The notes beneath the pieces were generated by a model that was given only the letters and a program-made list of their open reading frames with translations, ran no database searches and was not told the DNA's origin. From positions 1,178,001 to 1,242,000 of the forward strand of contig NZ_ARWE01000001.1 of NCBI RefSeq assembly GCF_000384395.1: a stretch of 64,000 bases of DNA, read 5' to 3'. The DNA is from Geopsychrobacter electrodiphilus DSM 16401. GTDB lineage: Bacteria; Desulfobacterota; Desulfuromonadia; Desulfuromonadales; Geopsychrobacteraceae. A program made the position numbers and the translations under genes. Below are positions 28,522-38,381 of this stretch, one piece after another; the stretch's first letter is position 1; the number at the start of each line of letters is the position of its first letter.

Positions 28522-29388
28522 GTGGCACGTCGATTTACCTTGATGTATATCCCCGATTCTGGCAAGCGGACCCGACGTTATCTGGTTACGCATCGCCTGA
28601 TCATCTCAGCGTTGGCCGTTGCCAGCGTCTGTGTCCTGGTGTTGGGTTACATCTGTGTTGATTATTATCGACTGCAACTGGATCAGCAACAATTCACCCG
28701 GCTGTTGATTGAAAACAGCGAACAACGTCAGCAGCTCAGCCACCTGACGCGCAGCTTTGGCGAGTTGCAACGTGATGTAGTGGTTATGGCTGGCGCTGAA
28801 GCCAGGGTGCGAGAATCCCTGGGTCCCGACGCTTCAGTACCAAAAGCTGTCCCGGTCGGCATCGGGGGGGCGCTTGAAACCAGCGCTACTGACATGACAG
28901 CGTTGCAGAAACAGATCAACGATTTGCGGCTGGCCATCGATCTGCGCCGGGAATCTCAGGAAGAGGTCCGCGACCTGTTGAATGATAAACACTCTCTGGC
29001 CTCAGCGACCCCCGAAGGATGGCCGACCAAGGGGTGGCTGACCTCCTATTTTGGGATGCGGGAGTCTCCTTATAGTGGTGAACCCAAAATGCATGAAGGC
29101 CTGGATATCGGAGCCAATATCGGAACGAGTGTGACGGCTACCGCTGACGGCGTGGTGGTCAAAGCCACGACTGAACCGGGTTTCGGGAAGGTTGTCATGA
29201 TTGATCACGGATATGGCTATCGCACCATTTTTGGTCACAATTCCAAACTTATGGTGACGCCCGGGATGCGAGTCAAGCGCGGCGACAAAATTTCAGAAGT
29301 TGGTAACACCGGCCGCTCGACTGGTCCCCATCTGCATTATGAAGTGCGTCTCAATGGCGTGCCGATCGACCCGCGTAAGTTTCTCTGA
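28522..29388 (+). CDS. M23 family metallopeptidase, membrane-anchored (288 aa)
   Basis: I chose the GTG at 28522 (GGTGGAG upstream; product starts MARRFTLMYIPDSGKRTRR). One membrane helix (about 28-50) is followed by a coiled coil (60-160), which commonly serves as a stalk, and a C-terminal LytM/M23 domain with SYFGMRESPYSGEPKMHEGLDIG, the metal ligands H and D in HEGLDIG and TGRSTGPHLHYEVRLNGVP. EnvC/MepM-like peptidases cut peptidoglycan crosslinks or activate amidases. Its immediate neighbours are an acetyltransferase and secA, so the context adds nothing. Confidence 0.85.
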   Translation: MARRFTLMYIPDSGKRTRRYLVTHRLIISALAVASVCVLVLGYICVDYYRLQLDQQQFTRLLIENSEQRQQLSHLTRSFGELQRDVVVMAGAEARVRESLGPDASVPKAVPVGIGGALETSATDMTALQKQINDLRLAIDLRRESQEEVRDLLNDKHSLASATPEGWPTKGWLTSYFGMRESPYSGEPKMHEGLDIGANIGTSVTATADGVVVKATTEPGFGKVVMIDHGYGYRTIFGHNSKLMVTPGMRVKRGDKISEVGNTGRSTGPHLHYEVRLNGVPIDPRKFL

Positions 29389-29457
29389 TTTCCCTGGTTA
29401 ACTCTCCTATGTCGGCATAAAACCGCATCATTTAAAATCCTCTCAAAGTCCGTATAT

Positions 29458-29650
29458 CCCTGCAGTAAACCAAGCGAGCCCGCATTTAATTACGCGAGTA
29501 GAGGAAGCTATTCCTCCTTGTGAGCCTGAAGACCAGTATGGTAGTATGCCGGGTTTAATCCTACTTGTTCGTCTGCCAATAGGGCCGGATGAACCTAATT
29601 TCCCCGTCTAGCCAGGTCTGGCAGTAGGCGGTTATGGAGCCTGTTTTTCG
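29458..29650 (+). promoter_or_regulatory. Possible structured leader RNA upstream of secA
   Basis: The 262 bases between the M23 gene and secA contain no ORF of note but many pairings. A hairpin occupies 29501-29516. A 7-bp stem 29567-29573/29588-29594 has a loop whose 5' part (29573-29578) can pair with 29619-29624, which would be a pseudoknot or a switch, and 29560-29564 can pair with 29624-29628. Two motifs resemble parts of the cobalamin-riboswitch core (29474-29483 and 29522-29534), but the upstream core is missing, so I do not call it that. The family is not identified. Confidence 0.35.
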
Positions 29651-32350
29651 ATGATTAAGAGTCTGGTGCGAAAGATCGTTGGCAGCAAAAACGAGCGTGA
29701 AATCAAACTGATGATGGTTAAGGTTGAGCAGATAAACGCCCTTGAAGAGAGCTTGACAGCGTTAAGTGATGAACAACTTCGCGGCAAAACCCTTGAATTT
29801 CGGGCACGCATGGAGCAGGGGGAGACGGTTGACGACCTGCTGGTTGAAGCTTTTGCTGTGGTGCGTGAAGGGAGTAAACGCGCCCTTGGTATGAGGCACT
29901 TCGATGTCCAGATGATCGGGGGGATGGTGCTGAACGCCGGTAAAATTGCAGAAATGAAGACCGGTGAAGGAAAAACTCTGGTCGCAACGTTGGCGACCTA
30001 CCTCAATGCACTGGTCGGCAAGGGGGTTCATGTCATCACGGTCAATGATTATCTGGCGAGTCGTGATGCCGAGTGGATGGGGAAACTTTATCGGTTTTTG
30101 GGGCTTTCGGTTGGCTGTATCGTGCATGGTCTCACAGATAAGCAGCGTCAGGAGGCCTATGGCGCAGACATTACCTACGGAACCAATAATGAATTCGGCT
30201 TTGATTACCTGCGCGACAATATGAAGTTTGCGCTGGCCGATTATGCTCAGCGACCCCTGCATTACGCGATTGTTGACGAAGTCGATTCGATTCTGATCGA
30301 TGAAGCCCGGACACCACTGATTATCTCAGGCCCGAGTGAGGCTTCAAGCGACCTTTACACGCGGGTTGATATGATAATCCCGCGACTTGTGAAGGGCGAG
30401 ACCAGCGAATCCAGGGATGGGGCCATCGGGCAGAGTGTCAAGCACTATACCGGCGACTTTACCGTGGATGAAAAAGCGAAATCGGCGATGCTGACCGAGG
30501 AGGGGGTGCTTAAAACCGAGAAACTCCTGGGAATTGAAAACCTTTATGACCCCGTCAACATTGAACTCCTCCACCATGTAAATCAGGCGCTCAAGGCTCA
30601 TGCCCTGTTTAAGCGTGATGTCGATTACGTAGTCAAGGATGGTGAGGTCATGATTGTCGATGAGTTCACCGGGCGCCTGATGGAAGGTCGCCGCTGGAGC
30701 GATGGCCTGCATCAGGCCATTGAAGCCAAAGAAGGGGTCAAGATTGAATCTGAAAACCAGACCCTGGCTACGATTACCTTTCAAAATTATTTCCGGATGT
30801 ACGATAAGCTCTCGGGGATGACTGGTACCGCCGATACCGAGGCCAAGGAGTTTCACGAAATCTATAAACTTGATGTCGTTGTTATTCCGACCAATCGCCC
30901 ATTGTCACGACTCGACAACCCCGATGTTATTTATAAGACTAAGAAAGAAAAATATCTTGCAGCGATCGAAGACATTATTGCTTGCCACAAGGTTGGACAG
31001 CCGGTGCTGGTCGGCACGATTTCGATCGAAGATTCTGAACTGCTGGCAGAGTTGTTACAAAAGAGAGGCGTTCCCCATAGTGTTCTGAACGCCAAGCAGC
31101 ATGGTCGTGAAGCCCTGGTGGTTGCTCAGGCAGGGCGTAAGGGGTCCGTGACGCTGGCGACCAATATGGCCGGCCGCGGTACTGATATCGTCCTTGGCGG
31201 GAATGCAGAAATGATGGCTCGGGTGGAGTCTGCCGACGCTGAACCCGAAGAACGCGAAGCTGTCTTTGAAGCGGCCCTGGCGAGGCACAGGACACAGTGT
31301 CTCCGCGAAAAGGAAGAGGTCTTGGCGGCAGGGGGGCTCTATATCCTCGGTACAGAACGTCATGAATCGCGCCGGATTGACAATCAGTTGCGCGGCCGCT
31401 CCGGTCGTCAGGGTGATCCAGGGGCCAGTCGTTTCTATATGAGCCTTGAGGATGATCTGTTGCGAATTTTCGGTTCACAGAGGGTCGCCTATGTCATGGA
31501 GAAACTGCGTATCCCGGACGGGGAGCCGATTGAGCATGGCATGATCAGTAAAGCAATTGAAAATGCACAGAAGAAGGTTGAAGCCCATAACTTCGATATC
31601 CGAAAGCACCTGATAGATTACGATGATGTCATGAATCGTCAGCGTGAGGTTATCTATGCGCAACGCCGTGAGATTCTTGGTGGACAGGATATTCGTGGCA
31701 CCGTCGAGAGCATCCTGAATGAGGCGATCGGCGATTCGGTCGCATCGTTCTGTCCGGATAAGTCACGTCGTGAGGATTGGGATTGGCAACGCCTCAGCGA
31801 AGACATGCTGACTCAATTTAATTTTTTCCCTGAACTTGAGGCTGTTGATCAGGACAAAGTCAGTCATGACGAACTCGAGAATCTGCTGAAACAACAGGCG
31901 TTGATGCGACTTGATGAACGCGAACAGGAATTCACCCCGCCGGTGATGAAACATCTCTGTCAGGTCCTTTTACTGCAGAGCATCGACACCCAGTGGAAGG
32001 GACATCTGCTTGATGTCGATCATTTAAAGGAGGGGATCGGCCTACGTGGTTATGGGCAACTAGATCCCAAGGGTGAGTATAAGCGTGAGGCATTTGAGCT
32101 GTTTATGCAGATGATGGGGCGTGTGCGTCAAGAGGTTTTGCAGAATCTCTTCCGGGTGCAGTTGGCCCGCGAAGACGATCTGGACCAGATAGAAGCTCGG
32201 CGGCGTCAGCAACAGCAGATGGTCCTGAACCGGGCGGCTGGAGACACCGAAGTGAAGAAGCCGGTGACCCGAGAGGAAGACAAGGTTGGTCGGAACGATC
32301 CATGCCCCTGTGGCAGCGGGAAAAAGTTCAAGAAGTGTTGTGGCCGTTAA
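29651..32350 (+). CDS. secA: Preprotein translocase ATPase SecA
   Basis: SecA pushes unfolded precursors through SecYEG. The 899-residue product has Walker A MKTGEGKT (about residues 102-109), the [19 protein letters not shown] helicase motif, and [12 protein letters not shown]. The C-terminal zinc-binding tail [13 protein letters not shown] is intact, which recruits SecB and lipids. The ribosome site GGAG is 11 bases before the ATG. The preceding region may be a regulatory leader. Confidence 0.97.
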   Translation: MIKSLVRKIVGSKNEREIKLMMVKVEQINALEESLTALSDEQLRGKTLEFRARMEQGETVDDLLVEAFAVVREGSKRALGMRHFDVQMIGGMVLNAGKIAEMKTGEGKTLVATLATYLNALVGKGVHVITVNDYLASRDAEWMGKLYRFLGLSVGCIVHGLTDKQRQEAYGADITYGTNNEFGFDYLRDNMKFALADYAQRPLHYAIVDEVDSILIDEARTPLIISGPSEASSDLYTRVDMIIPRLVKGETSESRDGAIGQSVKHYTGDFTVDEKAKSAMLTEEGVLKTEKLLGIENLYDPVNIELLHHVNQALKAHALFKRDVDYVVKDGEVMIVDEFTGRLMEGRRWSDGLHQAIEAKEGVKIESENQTLATITFQNYFRMYDKLSGMTGTADTEAKEFHEIYKLDVVVIPTNRPLSRLDNPDVIYKTKKEKYLAAIEDIIACHKVGQPVLVGTISIEDSELLAELLQKRGVPHSVLNAKQHGREALVVAQAGRKGSVTLATNMAGRGTDIVLGGNAEMMARVESADAEPEEREAVFEAALARHRTQCLREKEEVLAAGGLYILGTERHESRRIDNQLRGRSGRQGDPGASRFYMSLEDDLLRIFGSQRVAYVMEKLRIPDGEPIEHGMISKAIENAQKKVEAHNFDIRKHLIDYDDVMNRQREVIYAQRREILGGQDIRGTVESILNEAIGDSVASFCPDKSRREDWDWQRLSEDMLTQFNFFPELEAVDQDKVSHDELENLLKQQALMRLDEREQEFTPPVMKHLCQVLLLQSIDTQWKGHLLDVDHLKEGIGLRGYGQLDPKGEYKREAFELFMQMMGRVRQEVLQNLFRVQLAREDDLDQIEARRRQQQQMVLNRAAGDTEVKKPVTREEDKVGRNDPCPCGSGKKFKKCCGR

Positions 32351-32380
32351 CTCTCACAACTGATGGAGTCTGACCCGAGA

Positions 32381-34081
32381 ATGAGCAATCTGAAACTCGA
32401 TTCCGAACCGGCGGTTCTGCTGGTTGATGATGCTCCGTTGATCCTTGATCTGTTACAGGAAATTCTCGAGGATCGTGGTTATCGGGTGTTACGCACCGAA
32501 TCCGGCAAGGACGTACCTGGGATTCTTGCCCATGAGCAAGTCGCGGTCGTCTTCTGCGACATTCTCCTGCCAGAAATAAACGGGGTTGAGGTTCTACGTC
32601 AGATCAAACAGCAGACCCCCGAGGTCCAGGTGATAATAATTTCGGGACAACAGAGCTTTGATACCGCGCGTGAAGTCATGCGCGAACGGGCGCTCGACTT
32701 TCTGGTTAAACCATTTGCTTCCGGAGAGGTTCTGAATGCCGCTCAGCGGGGAGTCACCGCCTATTACACGGCGATTAATCAGCAAAAGGCTCGGATCGAA
32801 GCGCAACGGCGCATGGCCGATCTGGTTCTTTTAAAGCAGGTCGGGGAGTCCGCGAGTGCTGGCAGCGACTTGCAGGAGCTGTTTGAGCAAATCCTTGACT
32901 CGATAGTCCTTTCGGCTGGTGTCGAGATCGCTTCATTGATGATTGTCGGCGAAGATAAGCTACTGCGGATTTCAGCTGCTCGGGGGCTTTCCCCCGAAAT
33001 TGTGAACTCGGTACTGGTTGCGCCAGGCGAAGGGATTGCCGGCCATGTCTTTCAGTTGCGTGAACCGGTGCTGATTCAGAACATCAGTTTTGATGATCGT
33101 TTCGAAGCGTTGGTTGGTGGGGAGCGCTACAAAAATCAGTCCCTGCTTTCGGTGCCGATTTTGTACCGCGAAAAGACCCTGGGGGTTATCAACGTCAACA
33201 ATAAGCGCTCTGGGGGGGCGTTCGACGCTGAAGATCAAAATTTACTGATGGCCATTGCGCATCAGGTCGCATTGGCGATGGAGAACTTCAAACTCGTCAC
33301 TAGCCTTCGTCAGCAGGCACGGACCCTTGAGCGGACGAATGCCGACCTGGTCAAACTCAATCTGGCACGCACCAGGCTGGTCTGTAATCTGTCTCATGAG
33401 TTGAAGACGCCCCTGACTTCAATCATGGGGTTTGTTGACCTGGCCCTGACCTTTTACGGGCGACTTTCCGAGGAGGACCTGAAAGATTATTTGAGTCAGG
33501 CGCGTGAAGAAGGTGTGCGGTTAGGCGGGCTGATCACCAGCATGCTGCGGCTGTTTTCGATCGAATCCGAACGTGAACCGTGGAAATGGAAGGCGTTCAA
33601 CCTGGGTTGGGCGGTCAGTGAGGCCTTTCAGTACCATGGTAAGCGGATCGAACGCGCCAGGTTGAAGGTTAAGGTCGCGATTGATGAAGATCTGCCAGAG
33701 ATCTATGGTGACTCCGAAAAGTTCGGCATCGCCTTGAACGCCTTGCTGGACAACGCAGTCAAGTTTAATCGTGAGGGGGGGGATCTCTCAGTTCGGGTGG
33801 AAAGACGCGAAATCGACGGACTCGAGTTTGCCTACCTGCAGATTCAGAATGATGGTGTGACTATCCCTCCTGAAGCCAAAGCGACGATCTTTGATTCCTA
33901 TACTCAGTTGGGCGATATTAATACGGAAAAGCCTCATGGAGTGGGAATTGGACTCTCTTTAGTGCGCGTCGTGATTTCTAAAATGAAGGGCCGAGTCTTT
34001 CTTGAGTCAAAAGAAGGGGAGGGCGCCTCATTTGGCCTGTTGTTGCCGAGTGAAGAGAGTTATGGGACTTTGCGCGACTGA
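32381..34081 (+). CDS. Hybrid response regulator-GAF-histidine kinase (566 aa)
   Basis: An ATG at 32363 exists, but GGAG precedes the ATG at 32381, so the latter is preferred. The receiver domain (about 1-125) has acidic D16-D17, phosphoacceptor D60 and K110. A GAF domain spans about 155-305 (GEGIAGHVFQLREPVLIQN). A histidine kinase core follows, with H339 in NLSHELKTPLTS and an ATPase domain (NALLDNAVKFNREGG, PHGVGIGLSLV). The receiver comes first and the kinase last, as in signal-integrating hybrid kinases. No membrane segments. A terminator follows. Confidence 0.85.
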   Translation: MSNLKLDSEPAVLLVDDAPLILDLLQEILEDRGYRVLRTESGKDVPGILAHEQVAVVFCDILLPEINGVEVLRQIKQQTPEVQVIIISGQQSFDTAREVMRERALDFLVKPFASGEVLNAAQRGVTAYYTAINQQKARIEAQRRMADLVLLKQVGESASAGSDLQELFEQILDSIVLSAGVEIASLMIVGEDKLLRISAARGLSPEIVNSVLVAPGEGIAGHVFQLREPVLIQNISFDDRFEALVGGERYKNQSLLSVPILYREKTLGVINVNNKRSGGAFDAEDQNLLMAIAHQVALAMENFKLVTSLRQQARTLERTNADLVKLNLARTRLVCNLSHELKTPLTSIMGFVDLALTFYGRLSEEDLKDYLSQAREEGVRLGGLITSMLRLFSIESEREPWKWKAFNLGWAVSEAFQYHGKRIERARLKVKVAIDEDLPEIYGDSEKFGIALNALLDNAVKFNREGGDLSVRVERREIDGLEFAYLQIQNDGVTIPPEAKATIFDSYTQLGDINTEKPHGVGIGLSLVRVVISKMKGRVFLESKEGEGASFGLLLPSEESYGTLRD

Positions 34082-34113
34082 CTTTTTTGGATTACAATGA
34101 AAGGCAATATATC

Positions 34114-34145
34114 GCGAGGCTGCTCACAGGGTAGCCTCGCTTTTC
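34114..34145 (+). terminator. Terminator after the hybrid kinase
   Basis: 8-bp stem GCGAGGCT/AGCCTCGC (34114-34121 with 34133-34140), then TTTTC. Confidence 0.75.
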
Positions 34146-34181
34146 TTCCAGCGGCTCCATTGAATTTTGAGGATTAAAGTG

Positions 34182-35372
34182 ATGGATAAAATAATCTCTC
34201 CCAAGGGGTATCGTTATGCTGCCCTGGCCAGCGGTATAAAAAAAAGCGGCAAGCTTGATCTCGGTCTGATCCTCTCTGAAACTCCGGCGAACTGTGCGGG
34301 TGTTTTTACTCAAAATCTGGTCATTGCTGCACCCTTGCAGGTCACCAAACCACGAATTGCTCTGGGGAAATGTCAGGCTATTTTGGTCAACAGCGGGAAC
34401 GCCAACGCTTGTACAGGGGCTTCAGGTTTAAAGACTGCCGAAGATTGCGTCACCTTGACTGCACGCGCCCTCGGACTCGACCCTGACCTGGTGGCGGTCG
34501 CATCGACCGGTGTCATCGGTCAACCCATGCCGCTTGAACCTTTTGTGGCGGCAATGCCGAAACTTGTAGCAGGGCTTGAGACCCAAGAGGTTGCAGATGT
34601 CGCCAGGGCGATGATGACAACGGATCGTTATACGAAAATTTCGTGCGTGAACGGATCTGTTGCCGGAACTCCGTATACGTTGCTGGGGGTGGCAAAAGGT
34701 GCCGGCATGATTCATCCGAATATGGCGACCATGCTTGGATTTGTTGTGACCGATGCCGCCCTCGGCTGCAAGCAGTTGCAGCGGCTGCTTAAACCGGCAG
34801 TTGACAACAGTTTTAATGCCATCACGGTCGATGGAGATACTTCGACCAACGACCTGGTGTTGTTGTTGGCCAATGGCGCTTCCGGGGCTGAAATAAAACC
34901 TGAGAGTGATGACGAAAAGCAATTTGCTGAAAATTTGCTTCAGCTGCTGCTTGATCTGGCAAAAATGATTGTTCGTGATGGCGAGGGAGCTACCAAACTG
35001 GCCGAAATCAAGGTTGTCGGAGCACAAAATCCGAGCGCCGCGCGTAGTATCGCCAAGACCGTTGCAACCTCATCTCTGGTCAAGACGGCATTCTTTGGTG
35101 AGGACGCTAACTGGGGTCGGATTATTGCTGCGGTAGGCTATGCCGGAGTTGAGATTAATCCGGATATGATCGATATCCTTTTTGATCAGGTCATGGTGGC
35201 CTCAGCGGGGCTGTATGTCGGCCCGCACATCGAAGCGCCTGCTACCGCCGTTTTGAAGCAGGCTGAATTTTGCGTGACCATTGATCTGCATCAGGGGGAT
35301 GCAACGGCGAGTTACTATACCTCTGATTTGACCTATGATTATGTCAAGATCAACGCCGATTATCGTTCCTGA
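34182..35372 (+). CDS. argJ: Bifunctional glutamate N-acetyltransferase/ornithine acetyltransferase
   Basis: ArgJ transfers acetyl from acetylornithine to glutamate in arginine synthesis. The ATG at 34182 follows GAGGA by 8 bases; the TTG at 34167 lacks that. The 396-residue product self-cleaves at Thr in GMIHPNMATMLGF, the conserved autoproteolysis site. The mature parts form the usual heterodimer. deoC begins one base after its stop. Confidence 0.95.
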   Translation: MDKIISPKGYRYAALASGIKKSGKLDLGLILSETPANCAGVFTQNLVIAAPLQVTKPRIALGKCQAILVNSGNANACTGASGLKTAEDCVTLTARALGLDPDLVAVASTGVIGQPMPLEPFVAAMPKLVAGLETQEVADVARAMMTTDRYTKISCVNGSVAGTPYTLLGVAKGAGMIHPNMATMLGFVVTDAALGCKQLQRLLKPAVDNSFNAITVDGDTSTNDLVLLLANGASGAEIKPESDDEKQFAENLLQLLLDLAKMIVRDGEGATKLAEIKVVGAQNPSAARSIAKTVATSSLVKTAFFGEDANWGRIIAAVGYAGVEINPDMIDILFDQVMVASAGLYVGPHIEAPATAVLKQAEFCVTIDLHQGDATASYYTSDLTYDYVKINADYRS

Positions 35373-35373
35373 G

Positions 35374-36039
35374 ATGTCGATTCTGAATCCAGCTCGGCTG
35401 ATTGATCATACCCTGCTCAAGCCTCAGACCACGCTGAAGCAGATTGAACAGCTGTGTGAAGAGGCGGTCGAATGGGGGTTTGCGGCTGTGTGTGTCCCCC
35501 CGGCCTTTGTTGAGCGTGCTGTTGCCTGTCTTTACGGCTCGGAAACGGCGGTTGCCAGTGTGGTTGGCTTTCCTTGTGGTTATGACAGCACCACATCCAA
35601 GGTGCGGCAGACTGAGGAGCTGGGGAGCCTGGGTTGTACTGAAATTGATATGGTGATTTCGATTGGACTGGCCCTGTCTGGAGAGTTTGCACGGGTCGAG
35701 GATGAGATCGCGCAGATTGTTCTGGCTTCGGCCGGGGCAAAAGTCAAGGTCATCATTGAATGTTGCTATCTTGACAGACTACAAAAAATTGCATTGACCG
35801 ATGCGGTTGTGCGCGCCGGTGCTGCTTATGTCAAAACCTCGACCGGGTTCGGTCCCTCCGGTGCCAAAGTTGAGGACGTGCATTTATTGGCCGAAACGGC
35901 TCAGGGTCGGATCGGGGTCAAGGCTGCAGGAGGAATTAAATCATTAAATGACCTGCGTCTTATGTCCGTGGCCGGAGCGAGCCGGATCGGCACCAGTTCC
36001 GGGGTCGAAATTATGCGGCAATGGGTCGCTTCCCTATGA
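35374..36039 (+). CDS. deoC: Deoxyribose-phosphate aldolase
   Basis: It cleaves deoxyribose-5-phosphate to glyceraldehyde-3-phosphate and acetaldehyde. The ATG at 35374 gives 221 residues; the earlier ATG at 35335 lies inside argJ. The Schiff-base lysine region is YVKTSTGFGPSGA, with IGVKAAGGIK near the end. The stop overlaps deoB (ATGA). Confidence 0.95.
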   Translation: MSILNPARLIDHTLLKPQTTLKQIEQLCEEAVEWGFAAVCVPPAFVERAVACLYGSETAVASVVGFPCGYDSTTSKVRQTEELGSLGCTEIDMVISIGLALSGEFARVEDEIAQIVLASAGAKVKVIIECCYLDRLQKIALTDAVVRAGAAYVKTSTGFGPSGAKVEDVHLLAETAQGRIGVKAAGGIKSLNDLRLMSVAGASRIGTSSGVEIMRQWVASL

Positions 36040-37223
36040 AAACGCATCGTGATTTCAAGCGGGTCGTGCTGATTGTTCTGGATGGCGTCGGGGTTGGCGC
36101 TCTGCCGGATGCCGCAAGCTATGGTGATGCCGCGGCCGCTACTCTTCCCCACGTTGCAGAGGCCGTGGATGAATTTGGCTTGCCGAACCTGCAAAAGCTG
36201 GGGCTGGGGAACATTTGCCAGATCAAAGGTGTTCCTCCCACAGACCAACCACAGGCTTCCTGGGGCAAGATGGCCTCACTGAGCGCTGGGAAGGATTCAA
36301 TCACTGGACACTGGGAGATTGCAGGTCTGGTCAAATCGGTCCCATTTCCCTCTTTTCCTCAGGGGTTCCCAGCTGAGATCATTGATAAGTTTTCGGTTTT
36401 AGCCGGAATTGAACCGTTGGGGAATATTGCGGCCAGCGGGACGGATATTTTACGGTTATTAGGGGCAGAGCATCTTTTAAGCGGGCGTCCCATTGTTTAT
36501 ACCAGTAGTGATTCGGTTTTTCAGATCGCAGCCCACGAGGATGTGTTGCCGCCTGCGCAACTCTATCGACTTTGTATACAGACCCTCGAAATGTTACGGC
36601 CTTACGGGGTATGTCGAGTGATAGCGCGTCCATTTGTCGGGGATTCTGAAGAAAATTTTATGCGCACTGCGCGTCGTCATGACTTTCCGATCGAACCTGA
36701 AGGGACGACAGTTTTGGATCTCATGCAGGCGGCCGGGTTTCCCACTTGCGGCATCGGGAAAGTCGGTGATTTGTTTGCCGAGCGGGGTCTTGATCGGAGC
36801 CTGCCTACTCGGAATAACAGTGACGGGATGCAGAGGTTGCAGCGAGAATTATTCTCTCTGAAGGAGGGGTTGATATTTGTTAATCTCGTGGATTTCGATA
36901 TGCTTTATGGTCACCGACTCGATAGCAAGGGGTTCGCGCGAGCCTTGACCGAGTTCGATCAGCAACTTCCCGCAGTCTTGCAGGCTTTAAATTCTGCCGA
37001 TTTGCTTTTGATTACTGCGGATCATGGCTGTGATCCGACGACACCGGGAACTGATCACAGCCGCGAGTACGTTCCATTGCTCGCTTGGTCGCAACAGTTC
37101 GATTGCGGACGGTTTCTTGGGGAGCGAGCAAGTTTTTCCGATGTTGCTGCGACAATTGGTTATATTTTCGGACTTGGAATGAAGACGGGAGCTAATTTTT
37201 TTGATTCGTTGAGATGCGACTGA
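36036..37223 (+). CDS. deoB: Phosphopentomutase
   Basis: It interconverts ribose-1- and ribose-5-phosphates in nucleoside salvage. The ATG at 36036 overlaps the deoC stop and gives 395 residues, the family length. Metal-binding segments are FKRVVLIVLDGVGVGALPDA and ADHGCDPTTPGTDHSREYVP. With deoC it forms a small nucleoside-catabolic unit. Confidence 0.95.
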   Translation: MKTHRDFKRVVLIVLDGVGVGALPDAASYGDAAAATLPHVAEAVDEFGLPNLQKLGLGNICQIKGVPPTDQPQASWGKMASLSAGKDSITGHWEIAGLVKSVPFPSFPQGFPAEIIDKFSVLAGIEPLGNIAASGTDILRLLGAEHLLSGRPIVYTSSDSVFQIAAHEDVLPPAQLYRLCIQTLEMLRPYGVCRVIARPFVGDSEENFMRTARRHDFPIEPEGTTVLDLMQAAGFPTCGIGKVGDLFAERGLDRSLPTRNNSDGMQRLQRELFSLKEGLIFVNLVDFDMLYGHRLDSKGFARALTEFDQQLPAVLQALNSADLLLITADHGCDPTTPGTDHSREYVPLLAWSQQFDCGRFLGERASFSDVAATIGYIFGLGMKTGANFFDSLRCD

Positions 37224-37296
37224 GCATGTACTGTCCAGCGTTTTTTAGGTCAATCCAAAAGCCGTGGTTCTAGCGGCCTACGACAGGGAGAAGAAA

Positions 37297-37677
37297 ATGA
37301 TGAAGCGATATATCCTGACCATTCTTGCACTGCTGGTTTTTCCACTTTCGGCTTTTGCGTTGACGGTATCTGGGGCTGTTATTACTACAAAGGTTGTTGA
37401 CCGTGTGCCAGTCGACAAGGTTGAGGTTTACCCTGCTCAACTCGGAAAGCTTTATTGCTTTTCAAGGGTTGAGGGTGCGACCGCCGACACCAGCATTGAA
37501 CATGTCTGGCTGTATCAGGGGGATGAGATGGCCCGGGTCAGGCTGCCGGTCAAATCAGCAAACTGGAGGACCTATTCTTCAAAGAAAATGTTTCCGGCGT
37601 GGAAAGGAGAATGGGAGGTTCGAATTCTTGATGACGCAGGAAATGAATTGGCTAGAGTCCCATTTAAGGTCGAATAG
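37297..37677 (+). CDS. Secreted DUF2914-like protein (126 aa)
   Basis: A GGGAG site precedes ATG-ATG at 37297-37302. The N-terminal MMKRYILTILALLVFPLSAFA is a signal peptide. The rest contains the DUF2914 pattern: IEHVWLYQGDEMARVRLPV, NWRTYSSKKMFPAWKGEWEVRILD. DUF2914 domains appear in periplasmic proteins; function is unknown. It ends in a strong bidirectional terminator. Confidence 0.75.
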   Translation: MMKRYILTILALLVFPLSAFALTVSGAVITTKVVDRVPVDKVEVYPAQLGKLYCFSRVEGATADTSIEHVWLYQGDEMARVRLPVKSANWRTYSSKKMFPAWKGEWEVRILDDAGNELARVPFKVE

Positions 37678-37681
37678 ATAC

Positions 37682-37729
37682 CGATTTAAAAGAGCGCCTT
37701 TTATTTAAGAAGGGCGCTCTTTTAAATCG
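37682..37729. terminator. Long bidirectional terminator
   Basis: A perfect 17-bp inverted repeat (37682-37698 with 37713-37729), 14-base loop, with A/T runs on both arms, separating converging genes. Confidence 0.85.
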
Positions 37730-37742
37730 AATTTGTCGGGGA

Positions 37743-38165
37743 TTATTTTTTCTTCTTGTTGGCACGTGCCTTGGCAAGGTTGTCTGCCAGGCCTCTGTCC
37801 ACTGCCATCTGACGCCGACTTTCCGAGTAATTACGGGATGCAAGTGACTGGCTTGTGGGGATCTCAAATTGAACGCGATACTCTTTAGGGGTGGTGTCGT
37901 GCGCGGTACGTAGATGGCGTGAAAGGGTTTTGAATCCTTTACCACAAATCATGCAAAAAATTTTATCTTTGCCGAAGGCTTTTTTGCGACTGATGGAGGG
38001 GCTTTCAGTTCCTTCATCCGCTGCGGTAGGAACTTCTCCACGCTCAAGAGCGGTAAGCGTGTTATGCAGTTCTGTGAGTTCCGCAAACATTTCATCTTTT
38101 GACATTTCTGTCTTGGACAGGTGGGCCGAAAGGATTTGAGCTGCAAGCTCTGTTGGTGTCGCCAT
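37743..38165 (-). CDS. MucR/Ros-family zinc-finger transcription regulator (140 aa)
   Basis: MucR/Ros proteins bind AT-rich promoters and silence or activate envelope and polysaccharide genes. The Ros-type finger is C71-x2-C74-x9-H84-x4-H89, inside FCMICGKGFKTLSRHLRTAH. The N-terminal part (residues 1-60) is helical, resembling the oligomerisation region; the C-terminal tail is rich in Lys. Such regulators are commonest in alphaproteobacteria but also occur in this group. It reads away from the dGTPase gene over an AT-rich 216-base interval. Confidence 0.85.
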   Translation of the reverse strand: MATPTELAAQILSAHLSKTEMSKDEMFAELTELHNTLTALERGEVPTAADEGTESPSISRKKAFGKDKIFCMICGKGFKTLSRHLRTAHDTTPKEYRVQFEIPTSQSLASRNYSESRRQMAVDRGLADNLAKARANKKKK

Positions 38166-38381
38166 CTGTTATCTCCTTATTATTGGTATAAATTGAGCCG
38201 TCTTGATCGTTTCCTGTTTAATGCAGAGTATTCTTTTTAACGTATTTATGGTTAAAATCAAGTTTATTTTATTATTTCATCTAAAAATATTCAAAAAATA
38301 ATAGTTCGGCATTTTCTTTTCTTTTTAAACTCGTATTTTTTGGCAAATTTAAGTCCTGCATTAATCGAAAATGGACAATTT
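38166..38381. other. AT-rich divergent intergenic region
   Basis: About 216 bases of unusually A/T-rich sequence between mucR (-) and the dGTPase-like gene (+). No clear consensus promoter, but MucR-type proteins bind such sequence, so autoregulation is possible. Confidence 0.4.

Noticed and set aside
29474-29534. Cobalamin riboswitch
   Set aside because: Two short likenesses but no upstream GGGAA/GGTG core and no link of secA to cobalamin.
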